From assembly GCA_900544195.1 (NCBI GenBank), contig UQUJ01000025.1, positions 1 through 36,460 of the forward strand: DNA of 36,460 nt, written 5' to 3'. The notes beneath the pieces are model-generated. The model was not told the origin of the DNA, did not search any database, and was given only the letters and a program-made list of their open reading frames with translations. The position numbers and the translations under genes are program-made. Shown here one piece after another: positions 9,201 through 16,099 of this stretch. How positions within the stretch are numbered: the first letter of the stretch is position 1; each line of letters opens with the position of its first letter. Origin of the DNA: an uncultured Alistipes sp. GTDB taxonomy: Bacteria > Bacteroidota > Bacteroidia > Bacteroidales > UBA932.

Positions 9201-9551
9201 CATCCGTTCTCAACGGCCACGGACCCGGGCAACGGTCTCATGATGTACCATGCGGAGGATCACTGGTCCGAAAGCGACCCGAATCCAAACGCTTCCTATC
9301 CAAGGCTGTCCGACAGATGGAATGTGAACAACACTGTGAACAGCACCCTGTACCTTCGCAATGCGGCGTTCCTCAGGCTTAAGACAGCCGAGATTGGCTA
9401 CACCTGGAAGATGATGAGGGTTTACCTTTCCGGCACCAACCTTCTCACTTTCTCCAAGTTCAAGTACTGGGACCCTGAGAAAGGCTCCGGCAACGGTCTC
9501 ACCTATCCTCTCCAGAGGACATTCAACATCGGCATCCAGTTCAACTACTAA
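6213..9551 (+). CDS. SusC/RagA-family TonB-linked outer membrane transporter with STN signalling domain
   Basis: The product has 1112 aa, long for SusC because of the extra N-terminal domain. In order it has a signal peptide ending in AMSAQ, an STN domain (about 24-85; LGAVLDEVEARTGYHFIFD), a carboxypeptidase-like regulatory domain from about 110 (VKGTVISSSDNQPIVGVGVY), a TonB-box-like and plug region from about 190 (VVVVGFGTQKRESLVGAV), and a beta-barrel ending in FNY. It imports glycan fragments with SusD as its lid. The STN domain plus the adjacent FecR indicates substrate-dependent trans-envelope signalling to an ECF sigma. It is the first structural gene of the PUL. Confidence 0.96.
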   Translation: MRHKPIIVILALCLLLPTAMSAQKVTGNFSSTTLGAVLDEVEARTGYHFIFDSNEINTTIPVTASFKDASITSVLDKILGPTMHYSINGKYVTISKVQNSVVRKENVRSVKGTVISSSDNQPIVGVGVYVAGTTTGTVTDVDGNFDLRLPDGAVTVTFECIGYDRKELTVEELSKIRIITLSEVANTLDDVVVVGFGTQKRESLVGAVQAVKPSELRASTSNLSTSFAGRIAGVISVQSTGEPGVADGATFWIRGISTFGSGQSPLYIVDGVEVTAQMLNNIAPETIESFSILKDATATSLYGSRGANGVMIITTKSGRNAERMSINVRVETGTSEATKIPKAADAVTFMNTFNEALQTRGKDAYYSEEKITNTMNHVNPYAYPDVDWYNLLFKDRTFNQNFNINMTGGGKKVDYFMNVAAHNENGILQKPDFSDFNTNINSQKYIFQANINAFLTSTTKVSLRMNTQLHFQHTPVTGTETLFNYSLKAMPCEFAPVLPSEEDDTFVRFGTAPRWTTGYSTNPYAELCKGYSDQYRGHFTSALSVDQDLSFITKGLRAYGLATFYNRVYSAVSHSMKPFLYRVHDFSVDENGNYVLDMIQTEQGNTYLDTKRANDGLRELSFQAKIDYNRTFLRHTVGATFLYHQKERVMNIAAANEYASLPYREQGLAGRITYDYDKRYMIEGNFGYNGSENFAKGNRFGFFPSIAAGWVISNEPYWRTLKDKVNLLKFRASYGLVGNDVISSSTADRFPYLSTVNMNSSYGIALGPSLNGQSGPKISTYGNATATWETSRKLDIGVELGLFRQLNLIVDYFYEKRSGIFMQRQSLPSSFGLSGITPWGNIGKVDNSGIDASLDYNKAFSNGLILSLRGSLTYAHNEIEFMDEPSYEYDYQYKKGHSINSMKMYVFDRYFEDDEDIRNSPDQSSLATLYPLMAGDAKYKDLNNDGKIDDDDQMWIDKTTTPELSYGFGFSLQYKSFDVSAFFQGLGRRSLLMYDNHPFSTATDPGNGLMMYHAEDHWSESDPNPNASYPRLSDRWNVNNTVNSTLYLRNAAFLRLKTAEIGYTWKMMRVYLSGTNLLTFSKFKYWDPEKGSGNGLTYPLQRTFNIGIQFNY

Positions 9552-9562
9552 CATTTGACGTC

Positions 9563-11422
9563 ATGAGAAAAATACAATTGATATTATTCGCCGCGCTCAC
9601 GCTGGGCTACACCTCCTGCGACTATCTGGATGTTGTCCCGAAGAGCAAGGCCACCGAGAACGACATCTGGAAGACACCGGCCGAAGCGAAGAAATTCCGC
9701 TTCAACATGATGCAGTACATGCCGGTACTCTTCTCTTATACGAAATCACCGGACCAGTTCGCCGGAGACGACTTCATGTCAGGCCCGCGAAGCACCTCCT
9801 ACTGGTTCCCCGGTAAAAGTCTTCATTACAATGAGGAGAATCCAAGCCAGACATATTTTGGCTACTGGGCTCCGGTAGCAAGGACGAACGGAACCAACTA
9901 TGATCTTTTCAGAGGCATCCGGTACGCGTATTACTTCATCGACAATATTCATAACGTCAAAGGGTTGGACGCATCGGCCGCCTCAAGGTACGAGGGCGAG
10001 GCATGGTTCATGATCGGCTACTACCACCAAACGTTGCTCGACTACTACGGGCCGACGGTGCTGATCAAGAGGTTCATTCCTTTCGACACCGATGATAAGA
10101 ACGAGATGTTCCCGAGCAGAAGACCTGTTGATGAGTGCGTTGACTTCATAGCTGAGTGCTACGACAAGGCGGCCGGACTGCTTCCGGAGTCTGTGATCGA
10201 ACAGGAATGGGGGACTCCGTCCAAAGCCACGGCACTTGCCTACAAGGCCAGACTGTTCCTTTGGGCCGCGTCTCCGCTTGTGAACGGCAATCCGGACATG
10301 GTTGACTTCAAGAATCCGGACGGGACACAGCTTGTCAGCACTGTCAGCGACAGGGAAAAATGGAAACGTGCCATGGATGCCAGTCAGGAAGCCATCATCG
10401 AAGCGGAAAAGAACTACTCCCTTTACACCACAAACCAGAAGCCGGGATCAGACATCCAGACGCAAGGGAAGGATAATTACTACAATGCATTCACGGAGGA
10501 AGACTGGAACGGCCAGGAATATCTTATGGCCAAAGGCGACAAGACAGAAATCTGGAACCTCCAGCTTTGCTCCACTCCACGCGCCGTGCAGAATGACCAG
10601 ATGAGCTGGCAGGCTACACTCGTGCCGACCATGGAGGCTGTGGAGATGTACTACTCCAAGAACGGTCTGCCGATGGATGTGGATCCGCTCACCAAGGACA
10701 GGGATCTGTACAGTGTGGCTCCAGGCGACAGCACGGTACTCCTTCACAGAGACAGGGATCCTCGTTTCTACGCATCGGTCGGCTACGACAGAGGACAGTT
10801 CCAGATCGAGAGCAAGGAGATCACCCTCCACGCGAGAGGCGGCGAACTTCACGGATGGATTTCACCGACCACCGAGTACCAGAGCTGCACCGGCTATTTC
10901 TGCCAGAAGTGGGTGCGTAAAAGCAGTTACTACGACTACGAGAAGAAGACCAAGAACGCCATTCCCTACTCATACCCGTACCTCCGTCTGGCGGAACTCT
11001 ACCTGAGCTATGCGGAGGCCGACTTTGAATATAACGGAAGCCTCAGCTCCACAAGTCTTCTCTATCTGAACAAGGTAAGGACACGGTGCGGACTTCCTAA
11101 GTTCGAGGATTCATGGGCGATTGTCGGCGGAATCCCTACCGGAGACGATCTGCGCAAGGTTCTCCATCAGGAACGCTCGATAGAGTTCATGTTCGAGGGA
11201 CGGCGCTATCATGACATCCGCAGATGGAAAGAGGCCGAGGATCTGCTGAACAGACAGCCTAAGGCCTGGAATGTCAGCGGAAAGACTCAGGATGATTTCT
11301 ACAGGGTTGTGGAGGCCGAGCAGCAGGCCAAGAGACAGTTCGACAAAAAGAACTACTGGCTTGCCATTCCTCAGAGCGAGCTTAACAAGAATAAGAATCT
11401 AGTACAGAACCCAGGATATTAA
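9563..11422 (+). CDS. SusD/RagB-family outer membrane glycan-binding lipoprotein
   Basis: The product has 619 aa with a lipoprotein signal (LFAALTLGYTSC, Cys19). Typical SusD features follow: CDYLDVVPKSKATENDIWKT near the N-terminus, TPR-like helices, and the C-terminal block RTRCGLPKFED, then HQERSIEFMFEGRRYHDIRRW, ending LAIPQSELNKNKNLVQNPGY. It lies 11 bases after susC and should form the lid of that transporter on the cell surface. The glycan it binds cannot be read from sequence; the nearby GH89 gene suggests alpha-GlcNAc-containing ligands. Confidence 0.96.
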   Translation: MRKIQLILFAALTLGYTSCDYLDVVPKSKATENDIWKTPAEAKKFRFNMMQYMPVLFSYTKSPDQFAGDDFMSGPRSTSYWFPGKSLHYNEENPSQTYFGYWAPVARTNGTNYDLFRGIRYAYYFIDNIHNVKGLDASAASRYEGEAWFMIGYYHQTLLDYYGPTVLIKRFIPFDTDDKNEMFPSRRPVDECVDFIAECYDKAAGLLPESVIEQEWGTPSKATALAYKARLFLWAASPLVNGNPDMVDFKNPDGTQLVSTVSDREKWKRAMDASQEAIIEAEKNYSLYTTNQKPGSDIQTQGKDNYYNAFTEEDWNGQEYLMAKGDKTEIWNLQLCSTPRAVQNDQMSWQATLVPTMEAVEMYYSKNGLPMDVDPLTKDRDLYSVAPGDSTVLLHRDRDPRFYASVGYDRGQFQIESKEITLHARGGELHGWISPTTEYQSCTGYFCQKWVRKSSYYDYEKKTKNAIPYSYPYLRLAELYLSYAEADFEYNGSLSSTSLLYLNKVRTRCGLPKFEDSWAIVGGIPTGDDLRKVLHQERSIEFMFEGRRYHDIRRWKEAEDLLNRQPKAWNVSGKTQDDFYRVVEAEQQAKRQFDKKNYWLAIPQSELNKNKNLVQNPGY

Positions 11423-11442
11423 TAACAATGAAAATGAATTAT

Positions 11443-13863
11443 ATGAAAATATTAACGACTGTCTCTCTGGCCTTGGCCATGGCGGTCGGATGCGACAAGG
11501 AGGCCGAGGAGGCTTTCACTTTCGACATCAACGGTGACGCCGGCACGGAGCTTGGCGGAACCCAGACTTTTTTCTACGATGAGGCCAGAGCATTCCCTGT
11601 CAGCTCGGAAGGAGTCTCGAAGGTGGAGTTCACGACTCCTGCCGGATGGGACGCCTATTTTGCGGCGACAGAGAAGAAGATACACATCTCGTCTCCTGCC
11701 GGAGACAACATTTCGGCTGCGGAGAACGGTGTGGTCAAGATAGATGTAACCTCTTACGACAGAAGGACATTGACCCGCTCAATCAATGTCTCGGTGACTG
11801 ATGCCTCGGTAGAGTTCACTCTTGATGGAGTGGCGGAAGGGCTGAACATGAAATATGCCCAGACAATGAATATTCCGGCCTCGCTCTCAAATGTCTGGAG
11901 CATTGAAAGCACAGCTCCTAAAGGTTGGACGGTCGTCTTTGACAGGGAAGGCTGCAAGGTTGACATCACCGCTCCGGCCCTGAAGGACGAGACCGCCGAG
12001 CATGAAGGCACAATCACGGTCACCCCTGTCAGCAAGAGAGGGACATTGGGAAGCCAGGTTTCGTTCAGCGTGCAGGTTCTTGCGTCGGCTCCTGTTCTCA
12101 AATTCGAGGCGGATAGACTGGAAAGAGTCGCGCACGGTTCCACAAGCACGATGAAGTCCGTTGAATATGCCAACATCGACAAGGTGACGATCACCAATGT
12201 TCCTGCCGGATGGAATGTCGATCTGCAGAAGGGCGACAACGAGGCCACGTTGACTGTGACCGCGCCGTCTGCCACCGCTGAAGGCTTCACCGGATCCGGA
12301 ACAGTGCGTTTCGATCTGACTTCGGACACCGGAGAGACCGGAGAGTTGGAACTGCCGGTGTCCATGCTCGGAATCAATGATGCCGATGATTTCCTTGCTT
12401 TCGCCGAGGCTTACATGAAAGGCGGTGACTGCTCGCTTTGGAAGGATGGAGGCGAGGTCATCGTCAACTCTGACATAGACCTCACCGGAACACCTAAATC
12501 CCTCTATGTCAATGCTGGGTTCTCCGGAGTGTTCAACGGGGCGAATCACACAATCACCTACAGGATCGAATCCAATTCCGGTGATGCGGGAATATTCCAG
12601 ACCGTCAAAGGCGACGGTACCGTCAAGAACCTCAAGATCGCCGGAACATTCAACATCACGGATGGTAACGACAGAGCCGGCGGCATCGCCGCCTACAGCA
12701 ACGGCGCCACGTTCGAGAACGTCATCTCTACCGTGAAATACACTCAGACACAGATCGGGAACACCCGTCAGGGAACGATGATCGGTGGACTGGTCGGGGA
12801 TGAGACAGCCGGAGGAACCTACAGGAACTGCCATGTGCGTGGAAACTTCTCCCTCGTCGCGGTGATGTTCTTCGGAGGTCTCATCGCGGACGTGTGGGAC
12901 AATGACGGACTTGAGATCTACGATTGCTCGAACGAGTCCGATGTCACGATCAGCACCAACAAGATCGGCCTCGGGAACGCTTGGTTCGGAGGCATTCTCG
13001 GAAAGTCGGACGGTGCGGGAGTCAAGATGTACAGGACATACAACACCGGAAACATCAAAGCAGACTTCGGTGGCGGCAAGACCAATTTCGCCGGTCTCGG
13101 AGGTATCGCGGGTTATGCGTGTGGCTACTATGAGGACTGTTACAACGCTGGCGACATAATATTCACAAACGGAGCGGACAAAAAAGGTAACGGTAACGTC
13201 GGAGGTCTCGCAGGTGCTGTGAGGGTCGCTAAAGGGAAGATGCTTGTCGCCAAGAACTGCTACAACAAGGGCACGGTCAAGGCGATAGGTGATGCGGTTG
13301 GTGGATTCATCGGACTTATCCGCGATGGGGGCGAAGGCTCCATGAAACTCACTGGATGCCGCAACGAAGGCACGGTTGACTGCCGCAGCGAGGTTGCATA
13401 TTCAGCATCATTCGGTGGATTGATGGGAACAGTGTACAACTCTCTGGAGATGACCGATTGCCACAACAAAGGCAAGGTGATGGGCTATACCACCCAAGGC
13501 GGAGCGGGTCTGATCGGCCGTGGCGCGGACAACATCGTGATCACAAAATGTACGAACTCCGCCAATGTCTATGTCGGCTCGCACGCCAGCGTAAAAGCCG
13601 ACAAGCCTTATGCCGCCGGCCTCGTCTGCGGATTCTACCCGACCATCCAGATCAAGGAATCCGCCAACACAGGTGATGTCTTCGCCATGGTGAGAGGGGA
13701 AGGTTATGTGTCAAACGTGTTCACCAGTGTACAGTTGAACACAGGAAATACGGATGCCAGCACCGTTGACGAGGCGACCGTGAACGCATCCAAGGCTTCC
13801 AAGGTCACCATCATCCTTCCGGAAAAGTGGACAGACACCTTGCCGGAGGAGTGGACGAAATGA
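11443..13863 (+). CDS. Surface lipoprotein with Ig-like domains and a Cys/Asn-rich beta-solenoid (SusE/F position)
   Basis: The product has about 806 aa from 11443 (MKILTTVSLALAMAVGC, lipobox AVGC); in-frame ATGs at 11428 and 11434 add five residues. The first 300 residues look like repeated beta-sandwich modules (recurring phrases of the type PAGWDAYF, PKGWTVVF, PAGWNVDL). The second half has GLUG-like rungs repeating every 30-50 residues around CxNxG: CSNESDV, TYNTGNI, CYNAGDI, CYNKGTV, CRNEGTV, CHNKGKV, CTNSANV, SANTGDV, with linking GGIAGY/GGLAG/GGLMG turns. It follows susD by about 20 bases, the usual place of a surface glycan-binding protein. No catalytic motif is recognisable. Binding of the PUL substrate is inferred from position. 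Confidence 0.75.
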   Translation: MKILTTVSLALAMAVGCDKEAEEAFTFDINGDAGTELGGTQTFFYDEARAFPVSSEGVSKVEFTTPAGWDAYFAATEKKIHISSPAGDNISAAENGVVKIDVTSYDRRTLTRSINVSVTDASVEFTLDGVAEGLNMKYAQTMNIPASLSNVWSIESTAPKGWTVVFDREGCKVDITAPALKDETAEHEGTITVTPVSKRGTLGSQVSFSVQVLASAPVLKFEADRLERVAHGSTSTMKSVEYANIDKVTITNVPAGWNVDLQKGDNEATLTVTAPSATAEGFTGSGTVRFDLTSDTGETGELELPVSMLGINDADDFLAFAEAYMKGGDCSLWKDGGEVIVNSDIDLTGTPKSLYVNAGFSGVFNGANHTITYRIESNSGDAGIFQTVKGDGTVKNLKIAGTFNITDGNDRAGGIAAYSNGATFENVISTVKYTQTQIGNTRQGTMIGGLVGDETAGGTYRNCHVRGNFSLVAVMFFGGLIADVWDNDGLEIYDCSNESDVTISTNKIGLGNAWFGGILGKSDGAGVKMYRTYNTGNIKADFGGGKTNFAGLGGIAGYACGYYEDCYNAGDIIFTNGADKKGNGNVGGLAGAVRVAKGKMLVAKNCYNKGTVKAIGDAVGGFIGLIRDGGEGSMKLTGCRNEGTVDCRSEVAYSASFGGLMGTVYNSLEMTDCHNKGKVMGYTTQGGAGLIGRGADNIVITKCTNSANVYVGSHASVKADKPYAAGLVCGFYPTIQIKESANTGDVFAMVRGEGYVSNVFTSVQLNTGNTDASTVDEATVNASKASKVTIILPEKWTDTLPEEWTK

Positions 13864-13895
13864 TTTGTTTATTCGCAAGGAACTCAATTGGATAA

Positions 13896-14984
13896 ATGAA
13901 CAGAATTAATCTCATTTTTTCATTGGTCGCGGGCATGCTGTTTTCGCAGTGTGCCTGCAGCCATGCCTCATCCTATGGCAACGGAGGTGAAAACACTATC
14001 GTCAAGACCGACAAGCCGGACATCCCGTCCGACCGTTACGGAAAAACATTATCGGATGACATCGTGTATGCCAATGCGTTGTCTATCGCGGGCGGTGATG
14101 TCGGCATGCAATGCTTCGACATTCTCAAGAACGGTGACATCCTGGCATGCGGCACCCGTCATTCGGCACTGTACTTCCAACGGATGACCCCTTCGGGACA
14201 GTACCGGAAGGAGATGAAGATCTGGTACGCCGCCCATGGGACGAACATGTCGGTCGAGGAGGACGGCGAAGATGCCTACGTCTGGACATCGAACTATTCC
14301 AGCAGGTTAGGCGGTGAGGGGGACTACTACGCGGAAAAGATCATCTCACGGGTCAGGTACCAGCCTGGCGTGACACTTATGCCGGAGGATTGCGAGGACA
14401 ACTATTATGTCGGGCCTTATCAGAATCTTCTGGTCTGCACCGACACGGAGAACGACAATCTCTGCATCCTCTACTCAAGTGGCGAGGTCTCGGGAAAAGA
14501 CACAAAAGTCGTGGTCTGGTCCTTGAAGGAGGCTAAGAAGGTTCCTGTCACAACCGTGAACATCGGAACTGTTGTAAGAGGCGGAGACAGCGGTCCTGTC
14601 GCTGAAATCGAGACCATCAGCCCCGACGTGGCTGTTCATGACCTGAGCGCCCTCAAGCCGAAATATTCATTTTTCATCAATAGTGTCGAACTGAACGACG
14701 GAGCTCCGATGCAGGGTTTCTGCATCTACAAGAAACGTCTTTACTGGTTCACCGGGGACGGAAGCAAGAGGACTGCAAAGGTCTCAGTGATAACTTTCAA
14801 CGGGATGGTCGAGCTTTCTCAGCAGAGCCTTGCGTTCATTGATGACAAGGCCGGAATAGTTAAGTTGGGTTCCAAGAGCGGCTATTTCGAGGCGGAAGGC
14901 ATCAAGATCCGTAAAGGAATATTATACACCGGTTACCTTTGGGGGCCGACAGGAAACTGGAAACTGACGATACTGAATAATTAG
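13896..14984 (+). CDS. Exported beta-propeller protein, P68 RBP/TagC-like
   Basis: The product has 362 aa with a signal peptide (LIFSLVAGMLFSQCACSHA); two Cys residues near its end allow lipid anchoring. The segments GMQCFDILKNGDILACG, YAAHGTNMSVEEDGEDAYVWTS and MQGFCIYKKRLYWFTGDG match the repeated phrases (MQGF.., GHGTN.GVE.., W) of five-bladed propellers found in phage receptor-binding proteins, TagC and helveticin-J-like proteins. These domains bind or act on carbohydrate polymers. It lies 32 bases after the solenoid lipoprotein and 5 bases before the acyltransferase gene, so it is part of the PUL operon. A glycan-recognition role is an inference. Confidence 0.65.
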   Translation: MNRINLIFSLVAGMLFSQCACSHASSYGNGGENTIVKTDKPDIPSDRYGKTLSDDIVYANALSIAGGDVGMQCFDILKNGDILACGTRHSALYFQRMTPSGQYRKEMKIWYAAHGTNMSVEEDGEDAYVWTSNYSSRLGGEGDYYAEKIISRVRYQPGVTLMPEDCEDNYYVGPYQNLLVCTDTENDNLCILYSSGEVSGKDTKVVVWSLKEAKKVPVTTVNIGTVVRGGDSGPVAEIETISPDVAVHDLSALKPKYSFFINSVELNDGAPMQGFCIYKKRLYWFTGDGSKRTAKVSVITFNGMVELSQQSLAFIDDKAGIVKLGSKSGYFEAEGIKIRKGILYTGYLWGPTGNWKLTILNN

Positions 14985-14989
14985 GGTAT

Positions 14990-16099
14990 ATGGCGAACTC
15001 AAACGGACGACTCCTGTCGTTGGATGCGCTCAGGGGCTTTGACATGATGTTCATCATGGGGCTGAGCGCTGTCATCGCGGAGGCCTGCGGAATATTTCCG
15101 GGAGGCAAGGATTGCTGGCTGGCTCAGCAGATGAGCCATGTGAACTGGATCGGGTTGCATCACCACGACACGATCTTCGCGCTGTTCCTGTTCATTTCCG
15201 GCATGACATTCCCGTTCTCCCTTGAGAAAAAACGCTCGAAGGGACTGTCGGATAAGTCGATAACATTGGATGTCATCCGGCGTGGACTGACGCTTTTCTT
15301 CCTCGGACTGGTCTATGAGGGTTTCTTCCAGTTTCACTTCGAGTCTCTCCGCATTCCAAGTGTGCTTGGTAGAATCGGTCTGGCTTGGATGCTGGCGGCC
15401 ATCCTGTACTGCCACACCGGAAAGAAGACACAGTGGGGTATCGCTGCCGGTATCCTTATAGGGTATTTTCTTCTTCTCAAACTTGTCGTAGCCCCGGATG
15501 CTCCGGCAGGTGCGGATTCCTTGTCAAAAGAGGGGAACATAGCCTTCTACATCGACAGACTCCTGCTTCCGGACAACATCTACAAGCCGGGAGTATATGA
15601 CCCGGAAGGAATTCTCAGCACGATTCCCGCTGTCGTCACGGCTATGCTTGGAATGTTCACGGGGCGCTACGTCAAGGAATCGCCCGCCACCGGAGAAAGA
15701 AAGACTTTGAACATGCTTGCGGCGGCCATTGTCATGGCGATCGTGGCTGTCGTCTGGGCTCACTGGTTCCCCGTCATCAAAAAATTGTGGACCAGCACTT
15801 TCGTCCTTGCGTGCGGGGCGTGGTCGATAGGGCTGTTCGCTGTCTTTTATTATCTGATCGATGTCAAGGGCTGGAGGAAAGGCACGGTGTTCTTCCAGGT
15901 TGTCGGCATGAACTCCATCACAATCTACATGGCGCAGAAAATCATAGGTTTCTGGCCTGTGACCGGCTTCTTTTTCAAAGGATTGTCCGGCATTGTCCCT
16001 GAAAGTTGTTCGGGACTCGTGATGAACATCGGCTATTTCACAGTCTGTTGGTTATTCCTTTATTTCCTTTATCGCAAGAAATGCTTCCTCAAGGTCTGA
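14990..16099 (+). CDS. Membrane acyltransferase of the HGSNAT/DUF5009 family
   Basis: The product has 369 aa and about ten hydrophobic segments, so it is an inner membrane protein. The N-terminal LLSLDALRGFDMMFIM and SHVNWIGLHHHDTIFALFLFISGMTF match heparan-alpha-glucosaminide N-acetyltransferase. His50 in SHVNW aligns with the catalytic His in the KHASW segment of the human enzyme, as I recall it. The human enzyme moves acetyl from cytosolic acetyl-CoA to a terminal alpha-glucosamine on the other side of the membrane. Here it overlaps the next gene by one base (TGATG at 16097-16101), so it is translationally coupled to the GH89 enzyme. Acetyl transfer to a periplasmic sugar amine is inferred. 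Confidence 0.85.
   Translation: MANSNGRLLSLDALRGFDMMFIMGLSAVIAEACGIFPGGKDCWLAQQMSHVNWIGLHHHDTIFALFLFISGMTFPFSLEKKRSKGLSDKSITLDVIRRGLTLFFLGLVYEGFFQFHFESLRIPSVLGRIGLAWMLAAILYCHTGKKTQWGIAAGILIGYFLLLKLVVAPDAPAGADSLSKEGNIAFYIDRLLLPDNIYKPGVYDPEGILSTIPAVVTAMLGMFTGRYVKESPATGERKTLNMLAAAIVMAIVAVVWAHWFPVIKKLWTSTFVLACGAWSIGLFAVFYYLIDVKGWRKGTVFFQVVGMNSITIYMAQKIIGFWPVTGFFFKGLSGIVPESCSGLVMNIGYFTVCWLFLYFLYRKKCFLKV

Noticed and set aside
11887..12834. Long minus-strand frame inside the solenoid lipoprotein gene
   Set aside because: It is antisense to a repetitive gene; the long frame follows from the repeated Gly/Asn/Thr codons.
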